Shown here piece after piece: positions 24,581-34,080 of a stretch of DNA of 64,000 bases (positions are counted from its first letter, which is position 1; each line of letters opens with the position of its first letter). The DNA lies in the NCBI GenBank assembly GCA_016192145.1, contig JACPUT010000004.1:1-64000 (forward strand), given 5' to 3'. Below the pieces are notes generated by a model. The model was not told where the DNA came from. It saw nothing but the letters and a program-made list of their open reading frames with translations, and ran no database searches. Made by a program: the position numbers and the translations under genes. The DNA is from Acidobacteriota bacterium (GTDB lineage: Bacteria > Acidobacteriota > Holophagae > Holophagales > Holophagaceae).

Positions 24581-25513
24581 ATGCAAGCCCCCACGAAGCG
24601 ACTCGGCGAGATGCTGGTGGACTCCGGCCTGATCACGCCCGGGCAATTGCAGAGCGCCATCACGCATCAGAAAATCGCCAAGGGCAGGCTGGGTTCGAAT
24701 CTCGTGGCCCTGGGGTTCATCAGCGAAGAGATCCTCATGGATTTCCTGGCCCAGCAGACGGGGACGCCCCGGGTGGATATCCGTTCAGTCACACCCCCCG
24801 CCCAGCTGCTGCGCCTCATCCCCCAGCGGATGGCGGAGCAGTTCACGATGCTGCCCGTCTCCTTCAAGGAGCCAAAGAGCCTGGTGCTGGCCATGTCCGA
24901 TCCGCTGGACCTGAATGCCCTCGATAGCGCCCGCTTCGCTTCAGGCATGAACGTGGAACCCGTGGTGGCTTCCCATTCCGCCCTGCGCCAGATGATCCCC
25001 CAGCTCTACGGGAAGCTCGAAAGCGCTTCCAACACCCCGACGGTGCTGGAGGTGGGTGAGGGCATGCTGCCCGATGACGGGCTGCCCATGCCGGGCTTCG
25101 ATCTCCCGCTTCCCGTGAAGATCCCCCTCATGCAGGCCCCGCCACCCTCGCCATCCCCAGCTCCCACCTCCACGTGGACCCCGGATCCCTTCTTTGATTC
25201 CCTCCCGAACTCCGCTTCGCCCCTGAGCAGCAGCGCTCCGACCGCCCACCTCGCGGACCCCTTCGGTTTATTCGAGGATGTGCCACCGCCGATGCGGCCC
25301 GGACTCCAGGCGGCCCCGCCTCCTGGGGTCGTGCAGAGCCGTACCCTGGAAACCTCCCTCCGGAGGTTGGACAGCTACGATTCCCGGGTCCTGATCCTGG
25401 GCCTCATCAAGTTCCTGCAGCGGCGGGGCATCGCCAATGAAGGCGAGCTGGAGCGCTTCATCGGGAATCTCGTGGAGAGCGGCGAGATCAAGGAGACTTC
25501 GGGCGGGCGCTGA
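24581..25513 (+). CDS. MshEN / GspE N-terminal domain protein
   Basis: 310 residues from the ATG preceded by AGGAG; an in-frame ATG 30 codons upstream gives a poor extension. Residues 4-150 match the type II secretion/type IV pilus ATPase N-terminal (MshEN) domain: LGEMLVDSGLITPGQLQSAI, GFISEEILMDFLAQQTG and LLRLIPQRMAEQF. The ATPase domain is absent. A Pro/Ser-rich linker and a short helical C-terminal module (about 265-310, RVLILGLIKFLQRRG) follow. MshEN modules can bind cyclic di-GMP, which fits with the PilZ gene convergent downstream. Confidence 0.75.
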   Translation: MQAPTKRLGEMLVDSGLITPGQLQSAITHQKIAKGRLGSNLVALGFISEEILMDFLAQQTGTPRVDIRSVTPPAQLLRLIPQRMAEQFTMLPVSFKEPKSLVLAMSDPLDLNALDSARFASGMNVEPVVASHSALRQMIPQLYGKLESASNTPTVLEVGEGMLPDDGLPMPGFDLPLPVKIPLMQAPPPSPSPAPTSTWTPDPFFDSLPNSASPLSSSAPTAHLADPFGLFEDVPPPMRPGLQAAPPPGVVQSRTLETSLRRLDSYDSRVLILGLIKFLQRRGIANEGELERFIGNLVESGEIKETSGGR

Positions 25514-25534
25514 ACACCCTCGGGAAGGAACCCC

Positions 25535-26239
25535 TCAGTGGTCCGCCTGCCGCAGGCTCTCGCTGCGATCGGTCCTCCGAACCTGGATGAAGGTGCGCAG
25601 GTTTTCAAGATCCGGTTCGCTGGCTTTCAGGATCGAAATGCCAAAGCGGGTCGGATAGGAATCATCCTCCAGGTGCGTGAAATGGCGCACCTCGCCTTCG
25701 CAGGTGAAGGGCGAGCCATTGGGAAGGGTGGTATCCACCTTCACCAGGGTGTGGAACTCGAGGACGAGCACTTCCTTCATGGCCAGGCCCAGGCCCGCCT
25801 CCGTGAGGTTCAGCAGGAGGCCCTGGAATTCCTGCCGATCAACCCTCACCTTCGCGGCCAGCGGCGTCTGCTGGGGCGCCGCCACGCGGATCTGACGGCG
25901 GGGATGGCGTTGGATGCCCTCCGAAGGCCAACCCACCCTGAGGATGGGGGCCAGATCCCCTTCCCCATGGAGGGGGGCCAGGAAAGGAGCATCGAAGCTC
26001 ACCACATCATCGCCCATCAGGAGGGTGAGGGTCATGGGGGTGCCAGTCTCCGGCAGTTGGTCCCTGCGCTTGGCCCCCGTGATCTGGAGGGCCTGGCCGG
26101 GTTCGATCTCCCGGAGCTGGAGGTCCCCGATCATCCGGTGCGACCCATGGGCCCGCAGGCTGGCGGGGGCGTGCTGATCTTGGGCGCTGCGCAGCAGGGT
26201 GTGGATGTCGGAGTCCGATAGACGCTGGAGATTTCCCAT
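25535..26239 (-). CDS. PilZ-domain protein (YcgR-like)
   Basis: 234 residues from the ATG (MGNLQRLSDSDIH) preceded by AGGAGAGG. An N-terminal YcgR-type beta domain (to about 115) is followed by PilZ: RHPRRQIRV gives the RxxxR-like c-di-GMP motif and LLNLTEAGLGLAM the D/NxSxxG-like motif, here NLTEAG. Such proteins respond to cyclic di-GMP and often act on motility or surface polymers. It converges with the MshEN gene and lies 41 bases upstream of the phosphoesterase on the same strand. Confidence 0.75.
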   Translation of the reverse strand: MGNLQRLSDSDIHTLLRSAQDQHAPASLRAHGSHRMIGDLQLREIEPGQALQITGAKRRDQLPETGTPMTLTLLMGDDVVSFDAPFLAPLHGEGDLAPILRVGWPSEGIQRHPRRQIRVAAPQQTPLAAKVRVDRQEFQGLLLNLTEAGLGLAMKEVLVLEFHTLVKVDTTLPNGSPFTCEGEVRHFTHLEDDSYPTRFGISILKASEPDLENLRTFIQVRRTDRSESLRQADH

Positions 26240-26280
26240 GGCAATGCCTCTCCTGATCCATCGGAAAGCCCTGTAAGGTC

Positions 26281-27021
26281 TTAAATTCCCTGCCTCAGCC
26301 GATCGGCCAGGGCCGGGTGGAGGCCCGCGGCCTCGATGGCCTCGGCGGCGCCGGCCCAGTCGTACTCCAGCCGATGGAGGCGCACCCTGGAGCGGCGGGG
26401 ATCGCAGGTCATGAAGGAGAGCCGCTGGTCCCGGTCCCGGGGTTGCCCCAGGGAACCCGGATTGGCGAGGTAGCGGCAGCCCGGCCGGAGGGGGAACCAC
26501 TCCTCTGGCGTGAGCCGGATCCAGGAGAGGCGGTGCAGTTCCTCGTCCAGTTCGTAGAGGCCCGGAAGGTGCGTGTGGCCGAAGAAGCAGAGGGAGGCCT
26601 GGAACCCCTCGAAGGCCTGGAGGGCCTCCCGGGTGTTCAGCAGGTAGGCGTCTTCATCCAGGGGCGAGCCGTGGGCGATCTGGTAGTCCTCGCCCACCCA
26701 GCCTGGCCCCTCGGGCAGATCCCGGAGGAAACGGAGGTGATCCTTTCGGAGGCGGTCGTAGGTCCATTCCGCGCTCTGGCGGGCGGGGAGGCTGAACCCG
26801 CTGGGCAGCTCCAGGCCGCTGCACACCTTGTCGTGGTTGCCCCGGACCATGAAACGGGGGCGCATCTTCCGCACGCGGTCCAACACCTGGTTGGGGTTGG
26901 CGCCGTAGCCGACGAGATCCCCCAGGATCACGAAACGCCTCACCCCGCGACGGCGGGCGAACCGTTCCACCACCCTCATGGCGTGAAGGTTTGAGTGGAG
27001 GTCGGAAAGGATGAGATCCAA
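26281..27021 (-). CDS. Metallophosphoesterase, YfcE-like
   Basis: 246 residues with the calcineurin-like signature: LILSDLHSNLHA at the start, VILGDLVGYGANP, VRGNHDKVC, a single HGSP segment (IAHGSPLD) and FGHTHLPG. Two metal ions are bound by these Asp, His and Asn residues. Related proteins are phosphodiesterases or phosphatases; substrate unknown. It lies immediately downstream of the fused thiE-aroK gene, 20 bases apart on the same strand, so it is probably in the same transcript. Confidence 0.88.
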   Translation of the reverse strand: MDLILSDLHSNLHAMRVVERFARRRGVRRFVILGDLVGYGANPNQVLDRVRKMRPRFMVRGNHDKVCSGLELPSGFSLPARQSAEWTYDRLRKDHLRFLRDLPEGPGWVGEDYQIAHGSPLDEDAYLLNTREALQAFEGFQASLCFFGHTHLPGLYELDEELHRLSWIRLTPEEWFPLRPGCRYLANPGSLGQPRDRDQRLSFMTCDPRRSRVRLHRLEYDWAGAAEAIEAAGLHPALADRLRQGI

Positions 27022-27041
27022 TGGTTTATCGGGGGAAAAAG

Positions 27042-28199
27042 TTAGCTTACCCCGGCGAGGATCGCCTGGGCCAGCGCTTCTGGAGGTCGGCCGAAGGAGG
27101 AGATCGCCTCCGCCCGGGACCAGGCCTCCAATCGCTGCCGGCAGCGCGCCATGAAGCGGGCCTCATCCTGGGCCAAGGGGCGGCCCGCATCCCGGGCCAC
27201 CCGCGACCAGCAAGCCCGGGGCGGCTCCGCCAGCCAGAGGGGTTTGACGCCCGCCCGGGCGGCGGCCTCGCGGATTTCAGGGTGCTCCCAGGCGCCCCCA
27301 CCCAGGGAAACCACGGCGGGAGTGGCCAGGAGGGAGGGCAGAATCCCCCGCTCCAGCTCCCGGAAGGCGGGTTCTCCACGAGAGTCGAAGATCTCCACCA
27401 CGGTGGACCCTTCCCTCGCTTCGATCTCCGCATCCAGATCCCGGTAGGGCAGCCCCAAGCGCGAGGCGAGGAGCGGCCCCATGCTGCTCTTGCCCGCCCC
27501 ACTGGCGCCGAGGAGGAGGATCCCCTGCCCTGGGCCCACCACGGGCCGGGCGCGCCACCGGGCGAGTTGAACCTGCCAGCCGAGGTCCTTGGGATCGGCG
27601 GCCGCATGGACCGCACCCACCATCGCGAGGCTCTCCGCGCCGGCTTCGAAACAGACCTCTGCATCCGCCAACCCCAGGCCCCCGATGGCGATGGGGGCGA
27701 TGCCCTGCGCTTCCAGAAGGGTGCATCCCAGCCGCAGCCCCGCCAGCCCGATGGGCTCGGCATGGCCGCCCTTGGTGGCCGTGGCCCGGAAGGGCCCCAC
27801 CCCCGCGTGATCGCAGGCGGGATCGACGGCCCTCCACTCCTCGGCCCCATGGGTGGAGGTGCCCAGGTGCACGGCCTCCAGCCCCGGCTGGCGGCGGGCC
27901 TCGCCCGGGGGAAGGTCGCCTTGACCCAAGTGGAGGCCCCACGGGGCCAGGCTCTCCCGGGCCAGGAGCTGGGCCAGATCCGCGCGGTCATTCACGACGA
28001 TCCGGGGCCAGCCACCCTCCGCCCGGGCCCGTTGGAGGATGCGCCGGAGGCTGTCCGCCAGCGCTTCCACCGGCAGGGCCTTGGCGCGCACCTGCACCAG
28101 GGAGAAGCCCGCCGCACCGAGCCGGGAAACCTGCTCTTCCAGGGGCTCGGGTCGGGTTTCATCGGTCAGGGGGTAGAGGGCCGGAAGGTGCAGGGGCAT
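27042..28199 (-). CDS. Fused thiamine-phosphate synthase - shikimate kinase
   Basis: 385 residues in one uninterrupted frame. Residues 1-205 are ThiE-like: GLHLGQGDLPPGE, STHGAEEW, HAGVGPFRATATKGG and IGGLGLADA, a TIM-barrel that joins the pyrimidine and thiazole halves of thiamine. Residues 215-385 are AroK: Walker A LLLGASGAGKSSMGP, YRDLDAEIE, GEPAFRELE, VSLGGGAW and the lid GRPLAQDE; it phosphorylates shikimate in aromatic amino acid synthesis. The fusion is unusual, as the two pathways are unrelated. aroB lies 5 kb away. Start chosen at MPLHLPALYPLTDE; upstream residues are not ThiE-like. Confidence 0.88.
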   Translation of the reverse strand: MPLHLPALYPLTDETRPEPLEEQVSRLGAAGFSLVQVRAKALPVEALADSLRRILQRARAEGGWPRIVVNDRADLAQLLARESLAPWGLHLGQGDLPPGEARRQPGLEAVHLGTSTHGAEEWRAVDPACDHAGVGPFRATATKGGHAEPIGLAGLRLGCTLLEAQGIAPIAIGGLGLADAEVCFEAGAESLAMVGAVHAAADPKDLGWQVQLARWRARPVVGPGQGILLLGASGAGKSSMGPLLASRLGLPYRDLDAEIEAREGSTVVEIFDSRGEPAFRELERGILPSLLATPAVVSLGGGAWEHPEIREAAARAGVKPLWLAEPPRACWSRVARDAGRPLAQDEARFMARCRQRLEAWSRAEAISSFGRPPEALAQAILAGVS

Positions 28200-28321
28200 A
28201 CCCCGATCATTCCTCAAGGGGCCTCCGGGCGCGAGACACGCATCACCGTTTGCAACTCGGATCGCCTGACGAGGAATAGGTTCGAAGGTGGATGGTCCCC
28301 GCCACCCGCCCCGAGGAAGCC

Positions 28322-29386
28322 ATGACCGTCCTGACATCGCGTCCCTTCCAAGAGCTTGCCCGGCTGGTGGGCAACACCCCACTGCTGGCCCTGGAGTTGG
28401 ATTTCCGGGGCTCCCGCCGGCGCATCTACGCCAAGGCCGAGCACTACAACCTCACCGGCAGCATCAAGGACCGCATGGCCCTCCACATCCTGCGCACTGC
28501 CGTCGAGGACGGCGCGCTGAGGCCCGGCGCCCCCATCGCCGAAGCCACCAGCGGCAATACCGGCATCGCCTTCGCGGCGCTCGGCCGAGCCCTGGGCCAT
28601 CCCGTCACCATCTTCATGCCCGACTGGATGTGCCAGGAGCGGAAGGATCTGATCCACTCCTACGGCGCCGAGGTCCGGCTGGTGAGCGCCCAGGCGGGCG
28701 GCTTCCTCGGCTCCATCGCACTGAGCGAGGCCTGGGCCGCCGAGATCCCGGGCGCCTTCCTCCCCTGCCAGTTCAGCAACGAGGCCAACGTGGAGGCCCA
28801 CCGCCTCAGCACGGGCCCCGAGATCTGGGCCCAACTCCAGGCCCTGGGCCTGCGGCCCCAGGCCTTCGTGGCCGGGGTGGGCACTGGGGGCACCGTGATG
28901 GGCGTGGGCCGGTTCCTCAAGGCCATGGATCCCGGAGTGAAGGTGCACCCCATGGAGCCCGCCAACTCGCCCACGCTCCGCACGGGCACCAAGGTCGGCA
29001 AGCACCGCATCCAGGGCATCTCCGACGAATTCATCCCCGCCATCGTGAAGCTGGACCAGCTGGATGGGATCCTCAGCGTGGACGACGGCGATGCGATCCT
29101 CATGGCCCAGAAGCTGGCCCGCCTGGGCCTCGGCGTGGGCATCAGCTCCGGCGCCAACCTGATCGCCGCCCTCATGGCCCAGGAGGAGCTCGGGCCCGAC
29201 GCCGTGGTGGTGACCGTCTTCAGCGACGACAACAAGAAGTACCTGAGCACCGACCTCATGCGGGAGGAGCCCGTGAAGCCGGGCTTCCTCAGCCCCGAGG
29301 CGGAGCTGGTGGGGTTCCAGACCGTCAACCGGGTCTGCGGATTCTGCCCCATGAACGAACCCCTACCTGCCTGCGGGGGGCGCTGA
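28322..29386 (+). CDS. PLP-dependent cysteine synthase family protein
   Basis: 354 residues from the ATG giving [15 protein letters not shown] lysine in [10 protein letters not shown], phosphate loop [10 protein letters not shown] and [10 protein letters not shown] mark the O-acetylserine sulfhydrylase/CBS fold. The protein is about 40 residues longer than typical CysK/CysM; the extra C-terminus contains [17 protein letters not shown] with three cysteines. The acceptor substrate is not certain: cysteine synthesis is likely, a cystathionine-beta-synthase-like role possible. Divergent from thiE-aroK with 122 bases between, which must hold both promoters. Confidence 0.85.
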   Translation: MTVLTSRPFQELARLVGNTPLLALELDFRGSRRRIYAKAEHYNLTGSIKDRMALHILRTAVEDGALRPGAPIAEATSGNTGIAFAALGRALGHPVTIFMPDWMCQERKDLIHSYGAEVRLVSAQAGGFLGSIALSEAWAAEIPGAFLPCQFSNEANVEAHRLSTGPEIWAQLQALGLRPQAFVAGVGTGGTVMGVGRFLKAMDPGVKVHPMEPANSPTLRTGTKVGKHRIQGISDEFIPAIVKLDQLDGILSVDDGDAILMAQKLARLGLGVGISSGANLIAALMAQEELGPDAVVVTVFSDDNKKYLSTDLMREEPVKPGFLSPEAELVGFQTVNRVCGFCPMNEPLPACGGR

Positions 29387-29420
29387 GCAGCGGGGCCGGA
29401 ACGCTGGCATCGGCTCTGCA

Positions 29421-31208
29421 TCAGGCCGCTTCTTCATCTCCAAACTGCAGGCGCACCAGCTTCGCGTAGTGGCCGTCCTGGGCCAGCAGTTGCCGGTGGG
29501 TCCCGCGCTCGATGAGGCGGCCCTGATCGAGCACCCAGATCTCGTCGGCATCCTGGATGGTGCTCAGGCGGTGGGCGATGGTGAAGGTGGTCAGGGTGTG
29601 GCTGATGTCCTTGATGACGTGCTGGATGCGGGATTCCGTCTCGCTATCGATATTGGCGGTGGCCTCGTCCAGCAACAGCACCTCGGGTTGGCCATAGAGC
29701 ATGCGGGCGAAGGCCACGAGCTGGCGCTCTCCCGCCGATAGCTTCTGCCCCCGTTCGCCCACCTGGGTCTCCAACCCCTGGGGAAGGCGCTGGATGTAGT
29801 CGTGGAGCTGGCTGCGGCGGAGCACTTCCTCCAGGCGCGCGGGGTCCTCTTCCCGGTCCAGCAGGATGTTCTCCTTGAGCGAACCGCTGAACACGAAGAC
29901 ATCCTGCAGCACGAGGCCGAAGAGGCCCCGGACGCCCTTCAGGCCCAGCTCGCGGAGGTCGGCGCCATCCATGGAGATGCGTCCCTTCGTCACGTCGTAG
30001 AACCGCATGAGCAGATTGATGAGCGTGCTCTTGCCCGCTCCGGTGTGCCCCACCACGGCGATGCGGCGGCCCTTGGGGATGGTGCCCGAGAGCTCGGCCA
30101 CCACTTCGCGGCCCTGGGTGTCGTAGGCGAAGGAAACCCCCTCCAGACGGATCTCCCGCTGGAACGTGGCGGGTTTCGGGGAGGCCGCTTCGCGGATCTC
30201 CTCGTCGTTGTCGAGCAGCTTGAAGATGCGCTCGCTGGAGGCCAGGGCCGTCTGCATCACGTTGTACCGCTCCGCCAACTCGCGGATGGGCCGGAAGAAG
30301 CGGTTGCTCTGCTGCACGAAGGCGAACAGCAGCCCCCAGGTGAGGGCCCCACCCTGCAGCTTGATCCCACCGAAATAGATGAGCGCGGCCAAGGTGGCGC
30401 TGGTGATGAGCTCCACCACGGGGAAGAACACGGCGTAGGCGAAGATGGTGCGGAGGAAGGCGCGCAGGTAGCTCTCGTTCAGCTCCGTGAACTTGGCGTG
30501 GCTCCGGCCCTCCTGGGCGTTCACCTGCACGAGGCTCATGCCCGAGAGCTGCTCCTGCAGGAAGGCCTGGATGGCGGCGTAGCGCCCTTGCGTTTCCCGG
30601 AAGGCCTCGCCGGCCCGGCGGCGGAAGATCTCGGTGGCGATGAGGAGGAAGGGCATGATGCCCAGCGCCACGAGGGCCAGGCCCGCATGGGCCCGCGCCA
30701 TCCAGATGACGATGGCCAGCAGGCTCATGGCATCCCCGAGGATGGCCACGAAGCCCGAGGCGAACATCTCGTTCAGGTTCTGGACGTCGCTCGTCACCCG
30801 CGTCATGAGGCGGCCCACCGGATTGTGGTGGAAGAAGTGGGTGCTGCGCCGCATCAGGTGGGAGAAGAGCTGGTTCCGGAGGTCGAGCATGGCCCGTTGG
30901 CCGATGAAGGCCAGCAGCCAATAACGGACCCCCGTGATCGTGAACCCGAGCACGAGGACGCCCAGGAAGGTGGCCACCAGGGGCCCAGCCCCCCGCAGGC
31001 TGCCATTCGCCACGTGATCGTCGATGAGCCGCCGGGTGAATTCCGCCGGCAGCACCTCCAAGTAGGCCCCCGCCGCCATCAGGAGCATCAGGAACAGCAG
31101 CCCCACCCAATAGGGCCTGAGGTAACCCACCAGCCTCCAGAGCAGGGCCCGCCGATGGGGCCGGGCCTCCACCTGGTCCGAATGGAAGAAACCGCTGGAT
31201 TCCGACAT
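29421..31208 (-). CDS. ABC exporter, fused permease and ATPase (MsbA-like)
   Basis: 595 residues from the ATG giving MSESSGFFHSDQ. Six membrane helices occupy about residues 20-320, then the nucleotide-binding domain: Walker A VVGHTGAGKSTLI, signature LSAGERQLVAFARML and Walker B VLLLDEATANID with the H-loop IAHRLSTI. Homodimers of this type export lipids, drugs or peptides. No adjacent accessory gene shows the substrate. Start chosen downstream of a possible ATG at 31238. Confidence 0.9.
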   Translation of the reverse strand: MSESSGFFHSDQVEARPHRRALLWRLVGYLRPYWVGLLFLMLLMAAGAYLEVLPAEFTRRLIDDHVANGSLRGAGPLVATFLGVLVLGFTITGVRYWLLAFIGQRAMLDLRNQLFSHLMRRSTHFFHHNPVGRLMTRVTSDVQNLNEMFASGFVAILGDAMSLLAIVIWMARAHAGLALVALGIMPFLLIATEIFRRRAGEAFRETQGRYAAIQAFLQEQLSGMSLVQVNAQEGRSHAKFTELNESYLRAFLRTIFAYAVFFPVVELITSATLAALIYFGGIKLQGGALTWGLLFAFVQQSNRFFRPIRELAERYNVMQTALASSERIFKLLDNDEEIREAASPKPATFQREIRLEGVSFAYDTQGREVVAELSGTIPKGRRIAVVGHTGAGKSTLINLLMRFYDVTKGRISMDGADLRELGLKGVRGLFGLVLQDVFVFSGSLKENILLDREEDPARLEEVLRRSQLHDYIQRLPQGLETQVGERGQKLSAGERQLVAFARMLYGQPEVLLLDEATANIDSETESRIQHVIKDISHTLTTFTIAHRLSTIQDADEIWVLDQGRLIERGTHRQLLAQDGHYAKLVRLQFGDEEAA

Positions 31209-31267
31209 GGGGGGATTGTCCCATGAATGCCGAAGCACTCCGGAGTGGACTGTAGGAAACTGGAGCC

Positions 31268-33037
31268 ATGCGCGCCTCGATCCTCCTCCCCCTGGGCCTT
31301 GCCCTCATCGCCCCCCTTTCCGCCCAGGTGCGGCCGAAGATCGTCGCGGAGACCTCCGCGGAGGCCCGCCTCCGCGGTGACGTCACCTTCCTCGCCTCGC
31401 CGAAGCTGAAGGGCCGCGGCAACGGCAGCCCCGAACTCCAACAGGCGGCGGCCTTCATCGTGAAGCGCCAGAAGGCCCTGGGGCTGAAGCCCGTCGTGCA
31501 GACCTTCGGCTTTCCCGCCAGCCTCCAGGTGGAGGCCGCCAAAGCCACCTTCATCCAGGGCGACGAGCGCATCGAGTGGACCCGGGGCAAAGATTTCGAG
31601 CCGCTGGGCCTCAGCGGCGACAGCCTCCCCCAACCCCATGCCCTGGTCTTCCTCGGCTATGGCGTGAAGACCCAGGGCTACGACGAGTTCCAGGGCCTGG
31701 CGCTCAAGGGACGGGTGGTGATCATCCGCCGCCGCGTGGCCGAGATCCCCGCCTTCGCGCACCTGGCCCCCGGCGAGAAGACCCTGCCCTTCCGCCTGCG
31801 CCGCATCCAGGAGCTGGGTGCGGCCGGAGTGCTGGTGATCGAGGAGGAAGGGACGCCGCGGATCCCACGCATCGAAGATGGCACCGCGCCCCTCACCCTC
31901 CCCGTGCTCAGCGTGCGCAAGGGGCTCCTGGATGCGGCCCTCGGCGATCTGGAGGCCGCCTACAAGGCCATTGCCGAGACGGGCACACCCCGGGTGAAGG
32001 ACCACGTCTTCGCCCCCTGGAAGGCCCTCTCCCTGGAACTCCGGATCCTCCGGAAGGAGGGTCAGGTGCCCAACGTCGCCACCCTGGTGAAGGGGCGCGA
32101 CCCCAAGCTCAAGGGGCAGGTGATCGTGCTGGGCGCGCACCTCGATCACCTGGGCATGGGCGAACGCCACAGCCTCGGCGGCGCGCAGGCCTTCGGGCTC
32201 GTGCATCCCGGCGCCGATGACAATGCCTCCGGCTCCGCGCTCCTGATGGAGCTCACGCGGCGCCTGGTGAAGAAGCCCGCGAAGCGCCCCATCCTCGCCC
32301 TCCACTTCGGCGGCGAGGAGGAAGGCCTCCTGGGCAGCCAGTTCTGGCTGAAGAATCCCACCCAGGACCTCACCACCGTGCGCTTCATGGTGAACTTCGA
32401 CATGGTGGGCCGCCTGGATCCCGCGAAGCCCGCGCTCTCCATGGGCGGCCTCGGCGCTCCCAAGGCCGCCGTGGATCACGCCGCGGACCTCGCCCCCAAG
32501 GGCTGGACCGTGGGCCGGGAGCTCGGCGCCGCCGTGGGTGGCAGCGACCACATGAGCTTCTCCCAGGCCAAGGTGCCGACGTTCTTCTTCTTCACGGGGC
32601 TCCATGACGCCTACCACCGGCCCACCGATGCGGCGGAAACCATCAACACCAAGGGCCTCGCCCAGCTGGCCGACTTCGCCGAGAAGGTGGTGCGGGATCT
32701 CGCCGAGGCGCCGGAGCTGCCCGCCTTCGATCCGGAAACGGCCAAGCTGCCCGCCCAGGCCCGCAGCCCCATGCGCATCGCCTTCGGCACCATTCCCGAC
32801 TACAGCCCCAACCCCACCGGTTTCCGCATCAGCGGCGTGTCCAAGGGTGGAACCGCGGAGGCCATCGGCCTCCAGGCCGGCGACATCCTCACCTCCTTCG
32901 GCGGCAAGCCCACCAAGGACATCCAGGACTACATGGCCGCCCTGGGCGCCTTTTCCCCGGGTGATCAGGTGGTGATCAAGTGGCTTCGGGAGGGAAAGGC
33001 CATGGAGGCCACCGCCACCCTCAAGGGCCGGGACTGA
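31268..33037 (+). CDS. Secreted M28-family aminopeptidase with PA and PDZ domains
   Basis: 589 residues with a signal peptide (ASILLPLGLALIAPLSAQ). After a PA-like insert (about 110-215) comes the M28 catalytic region: GAHLDHLGMG, HPGADDNASG, FGGEEEGLLGS, NFDMVGRL and GGSDHMSF supply the two-zinc ligands and catalytic Glu. The last 90 residues are PDZ-like (GTAEAIGLQAGDILTSFGG). Likely an extracytoplasmic aminopeptidase. Divergent from the ABC exporter; its stop overlaps aroB by one base. Confidence 0.88.
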   Translation: MRASILLPLGLALIAPLSAQVRPKIVAETSAEARLRGDVTFLASPKLKGRGNGSPELQQAAAFIVKRQKALGLKPVVQTFGFPASLQVEAAKATFIQGDERIEWTRGKDFEPLGLSGDSLPQPHALVFLGYGVKTQGYDEFQGLALKGRVVIIRRRVAEIPAFAHLAPGEKTLPFRLRRIQELGAAGVLVIEEEGTPRIPRIEDGTAPLTLPVLSVRKGLLDAALGDLEAAYKAIAETGTPRVKDHVFAPWKALSLELRILRKEGQVPNVATLVKGRDPKLKGQVIVLGAHLDHLGMGERHSLGGAQAFGLVHPGADDNASGSALLMELTRRLVKKPAKRPILALHFGGEEEGLLGSQFWLKNPTQDLTTVRFMVNFDMVGRLDPAKPALSMGGLGAPKAAVDHAADLAPKGWTVGRELGAAVGGSDHMSFSQAKVPTFFFFTGLHDAYHRPTDAAETINTKGLAQLADFAEKVVRDLAEAPELPAFDPETAKLPAQARSPMRIAFGTIPDYSPNPTGFRISGVSKGGTAEAIGLQAGDILTSFGGKPTKDIQDYMAALGAFSPGDQVVIKWLREGKAMEATATLKGRD

Positions 33038-34080
33038 TGCGGCTGGCCGTTCCCAGCGGGTTCGCCACGGAGGTCCACGTCCTGGACCTCCCCAGCCCCG
33101 AGCTGCTCCCGGAAGGCCCGTGGGCGCTCGTTGGCGACCTCGCCGTGCAGGCGCACTGGCGGGAGGCGGGCCTCCCGGAGCCCGAAGGCAGCTGCTGGGT
33201 GGCGGTCACCGAAGCCGGCAAGCGCCTCTCGACCCTGGAACCCTGGCTCGAAGCCTGGGCCCGCATCCCCCTGCACCGGGATGCCACCATCGTGGCCGTG
33301 GGCGGCGGCGTGCTCACCGACATGGCGGGGCTCGCCGCGGCCCTCTACATGCGCGGCATCAAGTGGCAGTCCTGGCCCACCACGCTGCTCTCCATGGTCG
33401 ACGCGGGCCTGGGCGGCAAGACCGCCTGCGACCTCGAGGCGGGCAAGAACCTCGTGGGCGCCTTCCACGCCCCGGAACGGCTCGTGGCCTGCACCCGCTT
33501 CCTGGAAACGCTCCCCCCCCGGCAGATCGAGAGCGGGCGTTGGGAGCTGATGAAGACGGCCGTGCTCCTCAACGACCTCGCCTGGGCCCAGGAGCTGGGC
33601 AGCACCGCCACCCCCCGCCCGGCCTGGATCGAGCGGGCCCTCGCCTTCAAATCGGGCATCGTCGATCGCGATCCCCGGGAGCACGGGGAGCGGCGCCTTC
33701 TGAACCTGGGCCACACCCTCGGCCATGCCCTCGAAAGCGCCTCGGGCTACGGCCTGCTCCATGGCGAGGCCGTGGGACTGGGCCTGCTGGCGGCCTGCCT
33801 CCTGGCCCCCCTGGAAGGCCTCAAGCCCTTCCCGCCCGAATTGATCCAGACCTGGGCCGAGCGGCTCGCCCCCTTGGCGGATCAGGTGGCGGAGTGGGAG
33901 GACCTGCTCCCCTGGCTGCTCCGGGACAAGAAGGGGAAGGGGGGCACCATCGCCTGCGTGCTGCCCCGACCCGATGGGCCCGCCCTCATCCGCCCGCTCC
34001 CACCGGAAGCCTGGGCCGAGCCCACCCGCCTCCTTCGTGAATGCCTAGGTGCGTGTCAGAGCAGGAGCCTCCGTGCTTGA
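33037..34080 (+). CDS. aroB: 3-Dehydroquinate synthase
   Basis: 347 residues from the ATG in a TGATG overlap with the M28 gene. NAD-binding VAVGGGVLTDMAGLAAA, TLLSMVDAGLGGKT, and the zinc-site RRLLNLGHTLGHALE with GLLHGEAVGLG match AroB. It converts DAHP to 3-dehydroquinate, the second step of the shikimate pathway. The overlap with neighbours on both sides suggests one transcript with the peptidase and the TPR gene. Confidence 0.93.
   Translation: MRLAVPSGFATEVHVLDLPSPELLPEGPWALVGDLAVQAHWREAGLPEPEGSCWVAVTEAGKRLSTLEPWLEAWARIPLHRDATIVAVGGGVLTDMAGLAAALYMRGIKWQSWPTTLLSMVDAGLGGKTACDLEAGKNLVGAFHAPERLVACTRFLETLPPRQIESGRWELMKTAVLLNDLAWAQELGSTATPRPAWIERALAFKSGIVDRDPREHGERRLLNLGHTLGHALESASGYGLLHGEAVGLGLLAACLLAPLEGLKPFPPELIQTWAERLAPLADQVAEWEDLLPWLLRDKKGKGGTIACVLPRPDGPALIRPLPPEAWAEPTRLLRECLGACQSRSLRA

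Noticed and set aside
28288-29469. 393-codon plus-strand frame overlapping the cysteine synthase
   Set aside because: Pro/Arg/Gly-rich shadow of the real gene in another frame.
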